DNA of 64,000 nucleotides from Amoebophrya sp. A120 (lineage: Eukaryota; Sar; Dinophyceae; Syndiniales; Amoebophryaceae), in assembly GCA_905178155.1 (NCBI GenBank), contig CAJINV010000001.1, forward strand, positions 7,967,599 through 8,031,598, written 5' to 3'. Under the pieces are notes generated by a model. That model was not told where the DNA came from, ran no database searches, and worked only from the letters and a program-made list of their open reading frames with translations. The translations under genes were made by a program, and so were the position numbers. Position 1 is the first letter of the stretch. Each line of letters starts with the position of its first letter. Below, piece after piece: positions 22,939-33,497 of this stretch.

Positions 22939-24051
22939 GTTTCGTCCCAATGCATAGGATTTACCAGCAGGTTACTGTAAAAGCAATGCCATCAACATGA
23001 TCTGTAGAAGAAAAAAGGATGTGCCTGTAAAATAGGTGGACCCTGAAAAATGATCAAAGTGCTGCTTTTTGTTCTTTTCGCAACTTAGTCTTTTTCTAGA
23101 AGCCGTGCGTTCCCGTTTAGTTCATTCGTTTCTCGTTCCTGGCTGGTGAGTTAGACGCACATCGAAATCGACATCGACACCGAGATCGTGACATCGATTT
23201 TACTTGAGCTGTCGTCATCGCCAAGACTATTCTGCCATACTCGACCTCCTTTCGCAGACATAAAAAAGAGCCCCTTCATCGTATTTTTGCTGAAAAAACA
23301 GCATCTAACAAATCCAATGCTTCCTTCGCTTTTTCACTTGGTAATTGCCGTTGCGTATTATTGCGAGGAGGCCTAAATTGCTTCACTGCAAACGAGCGGA
23401 TTAATAGCGGCGTTGTCCAGCATATTGGCAGCCAGCATACAGGCTTGCTTTGCTAGACTAGAGTTTGGCATGAAATGACATCAAAACCTCGCATATTCGT
23501 GCATAGACTTCAATTGTGGCCCAAAGGAAATACGCACACGCCAATTGTCGAAGCGAATGCAAGTATGGAGTTTCTTCGATAGTCATATGATCATGGATAT
23601 GCTATCGTCACAGTGAAGCAGTTTTTCTTGCGATGCTGCTACAACCTCGTTTCTCTTTCTTCTTCTGAAATGTCAACAAACAAGTGCCTGAAACTGAATT
23701 AGCGCACGATCTCGGCAGTTTATTTATTTTTTTGAATTCACAAAACAAAACTCGACACGGTTTTTGTAACAATTTCAATTACAAGAAAAAATTAAGAAAA
23801 AACTTTTCGTCTTCTATCAGATTCAGACTCTAACACTTTTTCTAAACTTTTCTATCTATCTAAGACTCTACAACTTTTCGTCTATCAGATTCAGATTGAT
23901 TATGTATCAACATTAAAGAAATCGTTTCACATCCGGTCTACGTCTATCTCCACAACTCTTGTATCACTTTTATACCCCCAAGCATCTGAAAACTTGTAAA
24001 AATTAAAACTCTTGTAATAGAAAGAAATTTTCGATTTAGTTTTAGCATCGA
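22939..24051. other. Intergenic AT-rich region
   Basis: About 1.1 kb with no supported gene. Near the 3' end a short phrase (ACTTTTCGTC, then CTATCAGATTCAGA) occurs twice, at about 23800-23830 and 23872-23897, separated by poly-pyrimidine DNA. A motif shared with the 39.7-kb gene promoter lies at 23983-24020. Confidence 0.5.
23983..24020 (+). promoter_or_regulatory. Possible promoter or 5' UTR motif, copy 1
   Basis: This block reads CATCTGAAAACTTGTAAA then TAAAACTCTTGTAATAG and ends 31 nt before the ATG at 24052. A close match (39643-39680) ends 32 nt before the ATG at 39713. The constant spacing suggests a core-promoter or 5' leader element. Confidence 0.4.
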
Positions 24052-24617
24052 ATGGAGGACGTGGCAGTGTGGACCGGGCTTGCGTGCGCTAGCCTGCTTG
24101 CGAGTGTTGCACTTAAGGGGGCTTCGCTGGTGCAGCGACATTTCAGGAGCGGCCGGGGTGCGGTGATGTCGACTGTTCGTCGCAGGGGTGAGCAAGTTGC
24201 TATCTTTGAGGTAGTAGACGGCGATCCCTCTCCGCTATTCGTTGCAGACGAAATTGCCCACCCGAGCAGCTACCCCGTAGTGGCGATTTCTGCAGCTGCG
24301 CCAGTGGCTACGGGAGAAGAAGAAGAAGAAGAAGAAGAAGAAGAAGAAGAAGAGGAGTCTACTTCAGATGGGTCCGGCTTGTGCCGGCAGTCGCAGCCAG
24401 AAAAAGAAGGGAAGCCAGCTACCACAAGGAAAGACCCCCCCTCCCCATATATATTGAAAAGCTACCTCTCCGGAAATTTGCGTTGCTGATAGATTTGAGG
24501 CCACAAATCACACGCGTCTTGCAAGAAGACAAGGGCAGAAGCTTTCGCCCCATTATGGAGGCGATTTGTCATGCTGTTGGGCTTCAAGGGGAGCTGTTTG
24601 CCATGCTGAACAACTAG
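24052..24617 (+). CDS. Doubtful small protein gene with poly-Glu tract, frame break
   Basis: The ATG at 24052 opens a frame with an N-terminal hydrophobic helix (VWTGLACASLLASVALKGAS), followed by a Glu run encoded by a GAA microsatellite at 24320-24357; that frame stops at 24489. A second frame overlapping from about 24381 to 24617 also looks protein-like (PRKFALLIDLRPQITRV is roughly its style) and ends in a stop. The two would join only by a frameshift or a very short intron just after the microsatellite. This could be a broken gene, an assembly indel near the repeat, or a 5' exon of the next gene. No family is recognised. Confidence 0.3.
24320..24357 (+). repeat. GAA trinucleotide microsatellite
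   Basis: About twelve consecutive GAA units followed by GAG, encoding poly-Glu in the frame from 24052. Confidence 0.9.
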
Positions 24618-24998
24618 ACCCATACGAGCCTACCTAGCCTGGGGATCTGGCCGCAGTGCCTTCCTGCAATACGCAGCTGACTCGTTTACACAAATCCAGC
24701 GCCAGAAGTTTCGTTTTGATAGAAGGAGGGGGGATTTTTCCTTGCAATACCAGCTTTGTCTTCTTCCCCGGTGCAAGTCCACACCGTAGACTTCGAAGAA
24801 ATCGCAGATGGGCTGGAGCTGGCGACAGCTGCTCCGTCGCACGTTGCGCGTGCGGTGGGCGAATGGGGACTCCTGGCGTTTCTAGTTTTCTACGTGTGGA
24901 GGGTGCGCGGTCAGTCAATGCCTCGCGGGCCAGCTGCAAAGATGAGGACTAGACGGCGTGTGCCGCTAGTACTGAGCTGCAGCCGTCAGTGTTCCAAC
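24618..24998. other. Upstream region of the RNF213-like gene, start uncertain
   Basis: The frame of the downstream gene is already open from about 24756 but has no ATG until 24918. The translated stretch contains a hydrophobic run near 24862-24900. It may be 5' UTR, or part of an unrecognised upstream exon. Confidence 0.4.
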
Positions 24999-27900
24999 AT
25001 GGCAGTCGCACCTGCTGAACCGGCTGACGAGATGGCGCAAAGCGATGGATGCGGACCGCCATCTGCACCAGACGGGACAGCAGCTGATGCCACTGAACGG
25101 GCGCCGGAAACGGTGCAAGCCGATGAATGTGCACCGCGATCTGGACCGGGCGGGGGGTCGTCTTCCTCACGCCTGAATCCCCTAGCAGTTCAGCAACCGT
25201 CCAGGTCGGCCTCATCGAAATCCTCTGACGAGGGAGATGTCGCTGGTGCCTCGTCGAAAAAGGCTAGTGACGCCGCGGTGAACATGGGCAAGGTCATGTC
25301 CGACATCATCCTGAAGTTTCCCCCTCTCGATCCTGTAAAAGTGGAAAAGTTTGACGGAAAGCAGACTCGGCGCGTCCTGGAAGCAACGTTTACCTGCCAG
25401 ATGGCTGAGGCATTTCTGAAGATGCGTTTCCAGGTGCCCCGCGAAACCGAGGGTGCAGCTGTTCTCCAACAAGTAGTTGACTGCTTTATCATGTGCAAGA
25501 ACGACCTTGCCGCGGGTCGAGTGTCACTGCAAACGTTGCAATTCCTGGAAAAGAACAAGGAAAGTTTCTCTGCTTTTTACCACGTTTGCGTGGAAAAACC
25601 CAAAGAAGAGGAGCGCGCCCCGGGCACGCGAAACGAGAACGACGAGGATGATCCTATGGATGTTGACGCTGCGGACGCTGTCATGGAAGGCGGAGAGCAA
25701 GCAGCTGCAGATGCGGACCCGCTTGATCTTGTGGTCGCATCACCAACAGGACAGGCTGCGGCACGTGGTCGCTCTGCAACGGCCGACAGCTTCGGGTGTG
25801 CCACTTCGCCGCGCAAACAAAATGAAAGAGAAATCACATCGACGTTGGAGCATTGGCGTGACAAGGTAACCGGGTTCGAGTCCGATCTGGAACTGCTCCG
25901 AGCCGCTAGCGCGCTGCCGCAAGTTTCCGCGGACGCCAAAGCGGTTAAGATGAATTTTGACGCCATTCTGGCGCGCGCCCTGATTCTGGACCAGGAGGAA
26001 CAGACGCCGGACCTGGCAGCCTTTTTCAAGGCGTTCGATGAGGACTTGGAGATTGACAATAGAGATACGAACAACCGTGACAGTCTCCATTCCGGCCCGC
26101 CGCTGGATCACGTGGTTGAGCGGGCACGGTCGCAGCTCCACGCCTTCATCGGAGAATTTCAGACCGGCGATCTTTCTCTCGAACTAATTGGCCACTTGAG
26201 TTGGCCGCTGCCAGAGGCACTGACAAGCGCCATTCGGAAGGAAATGACGGGTGCGGGGACGTTTACGTCGACAAAAACCGCTGATAATGCACTTGTGCTT
26301 GCGCCCGCGCCAGTGAAAAGCATGTTTGCGCAAACGCAGCTAGAGTACGACGAAGTGGATGTCGTTTTAGCAGAGGAAAACAAGAATGCTACCGCTGAGG
26401 ACGCGGGAGAACCAGCCTCCTCCCAGCTGGTGATCTTCGATGTTGAGAATGCAGCCTCGCACCGGCCGCACAAAAACAGTGATGACGGGGCGATCCTATA
26501 CCGCGATAGAATGGACCAAATCCAAACGTTTCTCGACATCGCGAATGTGCAGCCAAACAGCATTCGCGAGGTCATTCACTTCGTGCATTTCATGTTCCCG
26601 CGCGGCAGCAATGCTGACGACGCAACAGCGGAAACAAGTGCTCCTGGTGCAGGAGGAGCTCTCGGAGCAGGAGCTACGAACGCTGCTTTGGCATCGTCAT
26701 CCAGTAGCAGTGCCGCTGGTGACAACAATATCGCGGACACCGTTGTCGATGGGGATCCGAAGCTGCAGTTTTTCCAGAAGCTGCAGCACCGGAGCGAGGC
26801 CTTTCTGCAGCAAAACACGTTGAACGACATCTCCAAGGAGATCAAGGATTGGTACAAAGTTCTCCGAGAGGTGCAGGAAGACCAGATCAAGTTGATGAAG
26901 GCCATCCAAGCGTCCGGCGAGGTGTTCCAGTGGTGGCGGCGGAACATCGCAAACCCTCAGGAATTCAAAAACTTCGTCGATCTGGCGCACATCGACGCGG
27001 GCGAGTCGGACATTGACGTCGACCGCATTTCGACACTCGACTTGCTGGGCAACTGCTTGGGACCGCTGGTCTACACGAAACTGGAAAGTATTCTTGTGCA
27101 GAAGGACGCGCCGAGCAGTGGTCAAGATGACGAAGCGGACTTGGATCCGTACGGTGCCTCCCAACTCGTGCCTTTCTCGCAGGATCTCGATCTAGTTCTG
27201 TCACAACCAGCAGACGGCGGCAGGAACAACGCGAAGAGTACTAAACGGAATAACAAATCGGCTAACAAAAGAGACGTGAAGAGGGAGAACGAGAAGGCCA
27301 AGCCCGGTGCAGCACGAGGGCGACAGCGTCGCAACGCCATCGCTGGCGGAGCGAATGTTCTTGCCACCACGACTCCCAGTGAGTCAACCATCATTGACGC
27401 CCAGGCATTGTGGAAAGTGTTGCGGCCCGCGTTCACGGAGTTGAAGAAAGACGCCAAGGGGTTGCTTGCGAAGATTGAGGACCTCTGGCGCAACCGGTCT
27501 TGGCTCGCCAACATCCAGGCCTCGCACGGGTCGGTGGAAGCGAGTGCCGTGAAGCGCGCCGAGGCCTTGATCAAACACGGCGTTTTCACGCTCAGCTGTG
27601 GCGGCGAACTGAAGAGCATTGTCTTCAATGTGAAACATCACAAAAACAACGCTATGCTACAGAGGATGGACCGTCTGCAGATCGCATTAATGAACGACAT
27701 CGAGCGCGATACGTTCCTGCAAGCCTACAAAGCGCCGAGTCCGCAGACAGCCGGAGCCGTAGGGTCGTCTTCCTCACGCCTGAATCCCCTAGCAGTACAG
27801 CAACCGTCGAACGACGACGGCGAGGAATTCCAGGAACTGTGCCAGCCCCACTCGAAGATGCAGCAACTGAAAGATCCGAACGACAAGCTGATGCTGATTT

Positions 27901-30641
27901 CAACGGAGCGCAAGACCTCTGAAATCGACCGTCTCTGTGCGAGCTTTGCCCAGCTCGTCGAGCTGAGCCAGTGCTTGGAACAGATCCCCGTCAAGAAGCT
28001 TCCGCTCTTCTCGCGGTTGCAGGGTGCAATCGAGCCGAACACCCTGGAAATTCGTCCGCGCTTGGACCTTTTGGAGCACGAGCTGCGGTTTCAGACCGCG
28101 CAGGAGGAGCAGTCTTCGGTCTGTCTGGGCTCCTTCCCTACCGCACTGTACGAAAAAGTGGTGCAGAGCTATGAGACCAAGGTAGAGTCGATTCGCCGAG
28201 AGTTTCCGATCTTGGACGAATTTACCAATGTACAGTTAGTGAATCTGCAGAAGGATTTGACGCTGGTGATGCTGCTGGACCAGTGCAAAGACACCGACTT
28301 CTTGGTGCAGTTTGGCATTGGATTGTTTCGCGGTTCGATGGCGGATGAGTTGCTCGAAATCGGCGACGATGTTGGTGCCCTGAACAACAGAAGAGGGTCA
28401 GCGAATAATCGCGGTTCGCTGCCCAGCACACGAGCCCAGGTTGCACGACTGGCGGCGGCGCCGCGAGCCCAGCCGCAAGCGGATGTGATTTTACTCGACA
28501 GCGATTCCGAGAACAGCGACGTGGTCGAAGTTGAGCAAATAAACAACAGCGCAGTGCTTCAACACCAGCTGCACGAAACGCGGGACCAGGCTTGGGAAAA
28601 TCGCCTGCAGGCCCGTCGGGCGAAGGCGATTTTACAAAAGGTTGGCATGTCGCATGACAAGCTGAAGCGCATTGTCTCTTACTTTGTGGGGACAACTTGC
28701 GAGAACCGTGCAAGTGGCAGAGACCCTACGTCTAGCGCAGCGGCGCCGGAAAATCCTGGATTGGAGAAGTGCTTCACCCTCTTCGCTGGCGAAACGCAGT
28801 CTATGAATGAAATCGAGATGATCGGTGAGAAGGTTGCGAAGCTTTCTGAAATTGAGATCCTCGGTGGTGGACGAAACGTTGATCCTGAGGTGGCGCGGGA
28901 ACGACTGGCGAAGTTTCGAAGCGACTTTGCGGGCCAGCTCGGGTTCGCTCCGCGGGAAGTGGAAAACCAGAAGGGCAATCTTGTCGCGCTGCTGCATCAA
29001 GGCGCGGACTCCTACCGCGCACTTTTGGAGAACGCCGGGAAGAAGACGGAAGCCAGCACAAACCACTACGCATTCCGAAACTTTCTGTCGCTACCACTGG
29101 TATCCGAAGCAGGGAATGATGCCGGTCAAGACTCGAAGGTGAACCAGCTTAGCACTACGGCAGATGTAGCTCCGCGTGTGCATGCGATCTTTGAGCAGCT
29201 GATGGCAGCGTTCGACGAGACGCGGCAAGGTGAACAGGTTTTGTTCACTGGCGGCGGCATCTCGCAACTGACACAGATCGACCGGATTGGGGGCGGGCTG
29301 CACCTCCGTTTTCTCGGCGAGCGTCTCACGGCGCGCGAAACACGCACGGCGCAGTTGGACCAGAAGAGGGCCTGTGGGTCGCTCAGGTTGCAATCGGTCA
29401 AGCTCAGTGGGCAGCTCGAGTCCGAGAGGGAACTCGACGCGAATTCTCTGCTGTACTTGCAAGCCTGCGAACACAACAACAGTACCGGCGCAGTTGGACT
29501 TGCGGGATCTGCCGAAGGAGCTGCCCCAGTGATTCCGACGCCCAAAGCATTGAAAGACGCCGAGACGCCAAAGAGTAGTTTACAGCTCATGGACGAAGAT
29601 GCTACCCCTGAGAGCACAGGCAGCCATCAAACAGCGGTCTCTCCTTTTTGTCCGCACAAGCACACTTTTGCGTCAGTGCTCACACATGCACAGCTCGACT
29701 ACGTCCTGTCGATCGCGAACTGCATCCAGGTGCTCGCGAGGCGCGAAGATGTGCTGTTTTGCTCCGAAACCACAACCATCGAGGAAATTCGTTTGTTCTT
29801 CCGCAGCTTTCTGTGTCGCCCACGGGGTGTGTGGGAGAAGGCACAAGCAGAGCTCGAACAGTTAGAGAGCAGCGGCAGCGTGTCGGCAGGGGCATCTTTT
29901 CCGCTAACAGGTCTTCACTCAGCCGCAGCGGAACGCGAACACAAGCGAGACCAGAGGAACACCAGTTCGCTGTCTTTTCGCCCTGACGACCGCACGACAG
30001 GGCTGGATCGGACAAAGGGAATTCGCGGCGCAACATCAATGGCGAAGACGAATGCAAAAGCCAGCAGTGCGACGTCCAGTTCCGGGGGCGGCGGCCTCTT
30101 CGGAAAGATGAACTTGACGCTTGCGGACGTTGCCTCTTCGACCACGGCTCCTGAGAGAAGGAAGAAAAAGGGCGAAACAAACGGAAACGCCTCGGCGTCC
30201 GCATCGCAACTTCTTGACCATCCGCGAACAAATGTGAAAGACGAGGAGCAAGAGCCTGATGAAGCGGATGAGAGGCACTTGCAGAGATTGCAGTGGGTCC
30301 AGGACGGCGAGGCCAGCGCAGCGGAGGCTGTAATATCCTCGACATCTCAGAACAACGCTATTCGGAGCGACTTGTTCGAAGCGTACAAATACAAAAGCGA
30401 TAGCGATAACGATGAAACGGCCGCCGACGCCACTGAGCCACACGCGGACAAGAAGAGGCATGACGCGGGAGATGCCTCTGCCACTCCAGCTGCGCGGACC
30501 GCTACGCCTGCCCCCAGCAGCGGAGGAATCTTCGCCGCATTGCGAAGATTTCTCTTTCTCCCGGAGGACGAGGCCAGACGCGCAGCGCTGCGCCGGTCCG
30601 TCCATACAGAAGGCCTTGACGGTTGGCATTTTTATTTGTGA
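24999..30641 (+). CDS. RNF213-like (mysterin) pre-AAA region protein, about 1880 aa
   Basis: Start chosen at the ATG at 24999 (A at -3, G at +4); in-frame ATGs at 24918 and 24942 are alternatives. The frame is continuous to 30641. Several blocks recall the segment before the AAA modules of RNF213 E3 ligases: EIKDWYKVLREVQEDQIKLM (DNA about 26840), WLANIQASHGSVEASAVKRA (HGSVE at residue 843), a GVFTL block, LKDPNDKLMLIS (about residue 958) and REFPILDEFTNVQLVNLQKD. RNF213 is a huge ATPase and ubiquitin ligase acting on lipid droplets and pathogens. Here the stop comes before any AAA Walker motif or RING finger, so the protein is a stand-alone relative or a split gene. The N-terminus and C-terminus are disordered. 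A 47-nt sequence is present twice. The family match is from memory and has not been verified by alignment. Confidence 0.6.
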   Translation: MAVAPAEPADEMAQSDGCGPPSAPDGTAADATERAPETVQADECAPRSGPGGGSSSSRLNPLAVQQPSRSASSKSSDEGDVAGASSKKASDAAVNMGKVMSDIILKFPPLDPVKVEKFDGKQTRRVLEATFTCQMAEAFLKMRFQVPRETEGAAVLQQVVDCFIMCKNDLAAGRVSLQTLQFLEKNKESFSAFYHVCVEKPKEEERAPGTRNENDEDDPMDVDAADAVMEGGEQAAADADPLDLVVASPTGQAAARGRSATADSFGCATSPRKQNEREITSTLEHWRDKVTGFESDLELLRAASALPQVSADAKAVKMNFDAILARALILDQEEQTPDLAAFFKAFDEDLEIDNRDTNNRDSLHSGPPLDHVVERARSQLHAFIGEFQTGDLSLELIGHLSWPLPEALTSAIRKEMTGAGTFTSTKTADNALVLAPAPVKSMFAQTQLEYDEVDVVLAEENKNATAEDAGEPASSQLVIFDVENAASHRPHKNSDDGAILYRDRMDQIQTFLDIANVQPNSIREVIHFVHFMFPRGSNADDATAETSAPGAGGALGAGATNAALASSSSSSAAGDNNIADTVVDGDPKLQFFQKLQHRSEAFLQQNTLNDISKEIKDWYKVLREVQEDQIKLMKAIQASGEVFQWWRRNIANPQEFKNFVDLAHIDAGESDIDVDRISTLDLLGNCLGPLVYTKLESILVQKDAPSSGQDDEADLDPYGASQLVPFSQDLDLVLSQPADGGRNNAKSTKRNNKSANKRDVKRENEKAKPGAARGRQRRNAIAGGANVLATTTPSESTIIDAQALWKVLRPAFTELKKDAKGLLAKIEDLWRNRSWLANIQASHGSVEASAVKRAEALIKHGVFTLSCGGELKSIVFNVKHHKNNAMLQRMDRLQIALMNDIERDTFLQAYKAPSPQTAGAVGSSSSRLNPLAVQQPSNDDGEEFQELCQPHSKMQQLKDPNDKLMLISTERKTSEIDRLCASFAQLVELSQCLEQIPVKKLPLFSRLQGAIEPNTLEIRPRLDLLEHELRFQTAQEEQSSVCLGSFPTALYEKVVQSYETKVESIRREFPILDEFTNVQLVNLQKDLTLVMLLDQCKDTDFLVQFGIGLFRGSMADELLEIGDDVGALNNRRGSANNRGSLPSTRAQVARLAAAPRAQPQADVILLDSDSENSDVVEVEQINNSAVLQHQLHETRDQAWENRLQARRAKAILQKVGMSHDKLKRIVSYFVGTTCENRASGRDPTSSAAAPENPGLEKCFTLFAGETQSMNEIEMIGEKVAKLSEIEILGGGRNVDPEVARERLAKFRSDFAGQLGFAPREVENQKGNLVALLHQGADSYRALLENAGKKTEASTNHYAFRNFLSLPLVSEAGNDAGQDSKVNQLSTTADVAPRVHAIFEQLMAAFDETRQGEQVLFTGGGISQLTQIDRIGGGLHLRFLGERLTARETRTAQLDQKRACGSLRLQSVKLSGQLESERELDANSLLYLQACEHNNSTGAVGLAGSAEGAAPVIPTPKALKDAETPKSSLQLMDEDATPESTGSHQTAVSPFCPHKHTFASVLTHAQLDYVLSIANCIQVLARREDVLFCSETTTIEEIRLFFRSFLCRPRGVWEKAQAELEQLESSGSVSAGASFPLTGLHSAAAEREHKRDQRNTSSLSFRPDDRTTGLDRTKGIRGATSMAKTNAKASSATSSSGGGGLFGKMNLTLADVASSTTAPERRKKKGETNGNASASASQLLDHPRTNVKDEEQEPDEADERHLQRLQWVQDGEASAAEAVISSTSQNNAIRSDLFEAYKYKSDSDNDETAADATEPHADKKRHDAGDASATPAARTATPAPSSGGIFAALRRFLFLPEDEARRAALRRSVHTEGLDGWHFYL
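25155..25201 (+). repeat. 47-nt intragenic duplication, copy 1
   Basis: Encodes GSSSSRLNPLAVQQPS. It matches 27762-27808 at 46 of 47 bases, in the same reading frame of the same gene 2.6 kb away. Confidence 0.95.
27762..27808 (+). repeat. 47-nt intragenic duplication, copy 2
   Basis: Second copy of the 25155-25201 sequence (one base differs, T versus A). It interrupts a variable stretch just upstream of the RNF213-like DKLMLIS block. Confidence 0.95.
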
Positions 30642-30668
30642 GACCTTGGCATCAATTCAATCGGTATC

Positions 30669-30923
30669 GTATCCCGGTCACTGTTGGTGTGCCTTGAGGA
30701 AACAAGTTGATGCTGACATCGATATTTATTTCGATATATCCTTCTTTGCCGTATCCCGGGCAAGGGATATATGTCGTGGAGCGGAAGCTGTATCGTTGAA
30801 CAGCCTGACTCTTTTCGTGACTGTAACCCAGTAGAATTTATTTGTTCGTTATAGATGCAACGTATGCCGTTGTATCCCGAAAAGAACCAAGAGAAGACAT
30901 CAGGGTTGAGGGAGCGTATCCCG
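30669..30923 (+). promoter_or_regulatory. Cluster of four GTATCCCG octamers
   Basis: The octamer GTATCCCG occurs at 30669, 30751, 30872 and 30916, all in the same orientation, just after the stop of the RNF213-like gene. Four copies in 255 bp of AT-rich DNA is far above chance. The role is unknown: protein-binding sites or decayed repeat units. Confidence 0.45.
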
Positions 30924-33198
30924 CTTCTACCAGACGAAAGAAATATACAACGGACAAGCGCAAGCTGATGTCGAAATATGAATTTCAACAACTTTGGTTC
31001 TATATACATTTTTCATCGATAGATTCATTGCAAATTTGGCGGTGCCTCCCACAAAAATGAAAAATACGAACTTAGATGAGAAAGAGACCTGGTTCCGCTT
31101 CTCGACCTCCCCATTCATTGTGGTGTTTATTACGTCCGGTGGGCCGCTATTGGCAGTGTTCTGCTCTTTCTTGTTTCCGTGTTACATATTTGTCCAGCAT
31201 CTTGTTGGTAATACGTGAAGATGGAAACGACAGAGCAAAAGAAGTGTGGACTTGGCACGGCTTTTAATTTTTCGCTACGCCTAACTATTGACGCACCAGA
31301 AAAAAAGCGAAGAGGAGATTGACAGAATCGAATACCGGGCCTTGTTTTACTTCTGGAAACAGGTTCAGGTCGAAAAAACTTGGTTTCTCCGCTACGAGAT
31401 TGATTGCGGGTTGCAACCGACAGGAAACAGAAACACTACAAAATAGAAATAATGCTACTTTCACCACTCTGATGCACTAGCTGTAGCTCGACAGAAAGAC
31501 AAAATGTATGTTTTTCTCTTGATAAGGCACTACTGCTGGCCCAGCTAACGACGTTTCGGTATCGGATTTGCTCAAAGTGGAGTATACTCTTTCGTCGGCA
31601 GGGACGGATAGACTATACGGCTGTCCTCCTGGATTGGTCGGTAATCACTCTTATCAACACAGCGGCATGTCTATGAGACAGCCACAGAAGTTCTCAGGGG
31701 GGTGTTGTTGCAAAACTACTTACATCGATTATCTGGCTAAGATTATGTTTTCAAAAAAAAAAAATATCTGCGCAATTTGCTGAGGACTCGTCTTCGTCAT
31801 CGGGGTCTCGTATTCGTTGTAAGTTTTGGAAGTTTTTTGCATGTCGATCCACCTGTAGTAAGTAACCAATTTCAACATTTGTGGTTATGATCCGGTGCTG
31901 TTGGTCGACTCGGGAGCGGGTGCGGGAGATGAGGGAAGAATGCCACCACCCATACCTCGAGAGATACACGAAGCCAAGGTAGTTAATGCCTCTGACTAAG
32001 TCCGAATTACTGTTGTGTTGTACGCTTTGTCGTTTCTATTTCTGTTTGGATTTCGCTGCTCTTTTTGGCTTGTATCATTCCTATAATTGGGGCGAGCGCG
32101 AGGGACGACTGAGAGTTGCGGTTCACAAAATAGCGCACGATCATCGGCACATGAAAGTCAACTCAGATTCGGATTTGCTCTCACCCTAATTGATGCTGAT
32201 TCTATGGCTTTATTACTTACCTGCGCAGGCATCGTCTTTGTCTGCAACGAAGAGAGGTGGAAACAGAACGAAGTGGCAGCTGCTTGGACAAGACTACCCC
32301 TTCATCATCATAATGATTATTAGGAGGTCTACAATATTATTATGTCAAACTTGACTAGTATTTCCATTGTTATTCACGCCTCTATCATGCCGAAACGTCC
32401 ACAGTCATAGATCTCCTGTCGCGAAGTTCGCAACGTGCGTTAGTTGCCTGGATAAACTGCATGGTGTACTAGAAGTAAAGGCAACACCAGGACCAGAGAG
32501 GAACAAGGTAACAAGATGGGGAGCGATCTCCAGCAGCTCGACTACGAAGGTGACGGCGGCGAGTCACTCTATAGTCAGTTGGCGTATCTCTTCTTTGCGG
32601 TATCGCTAATGTGTATTTGCCAAAGGCTTGTATCACATACAAAAGCAAACGCAAAAAGAATTTCGTGCATCGCGACGTGTTGATTTATAAACCGCGACTC
32701 CAACTAGAACTAACAATCGCAATTGATCAATTTCGCTCATTTGCATTTGGATTTGAGTTTTCCTCGGCAAGTTATAGGTCGGTTTGTGTGATGTGGACCT
32801 TTTTTTGTTCATGGTCTGGTATTGGTTGGACCCACTTGCACATCACAAAGCCATGATGTAGTGGACAAATACGACAAACATAAATGCGGAACTATGATCG
32901 CGATGCACGGAGTAGAGTATATTGCATATTCATAGTAGAATCTGCAAGATCTGTGGAACAAAAAGCAAGATCTGTGGAACAACAGAGCGGACTCGAAGAT
33001 GGATTCGATTATGGCCCGCTCAGGAATGGAATCCGTCCTAAACTCAATATTTTTCGGAACGTAGTAGTTCCGGCATGTTACTGAATATGCTTGCAAGAGA
33101 AATCGACATGAAGATGATGTAGAAGACAGGGTGCATGAAAGAGGAGAAAGTGAACAGAAAGCCACACACTCCAACATCAATGCGAGCCGTTAGAGTCC

Positions 33199-33337
33199 AA
33201 TGTGGCCGGCCGGCAGGCCGGAGATCGACATCAAGCAACGACAAATTTCCGGCCAGTTCGACAGTTCAGACCTCAAGTCCGAGGCGGACCTCCGATCACG
33301 CCTGACCGGCCGCCGGACGTAGCCCACATTGATTAAG
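33199..33337. repeat. GC-rich inverted repeat, MITE-like
   Basis: Within AT-rich DNA, CAATGTGG at the left end is mirrored by CCCACATTG at the right end. The arms are rich in GGCCGG/CCGGCC words and mirror each other imperfectly. No ORF. It may be a small non-autonomous transposon remnant or a cruciform-forming sequence. Confidence 0.5.
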
Positions 33338-33497
33338 TGAGGATTACTTAGCTAATCTTCCGATTTCGCACTCCCAAGATCAAATAAAATATTCTCTGGT
33401 CTTTTATCATATTGATGGTATGTTCAGAAAACTCACAAAGAGGCACATAATATATGTGCTCTTTGTGATCGGGAGAAGTTTTTGTTGTTGATCTTTG

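Larger units (their letters stand above)
30642..33481. other. Gene-poor AT-rich region
   Basis: No ORF here has a start, length or composition I would defend on either strand. Structures noted inside it are four GTATCCCG octamers (30669-30923), a short tandem duplication of AAGATCTGTGGAAC (about 32946-32980) and a GC-rich inverted repeat (33199-33337). Confidence 0.5.

Noticed and set aside
24756-24998. Start of the RNF213-like protein at about 24756
   Set aside because: No ATG there. The first in-frame ATG is at 24918, and the best initiation context is at 24999.
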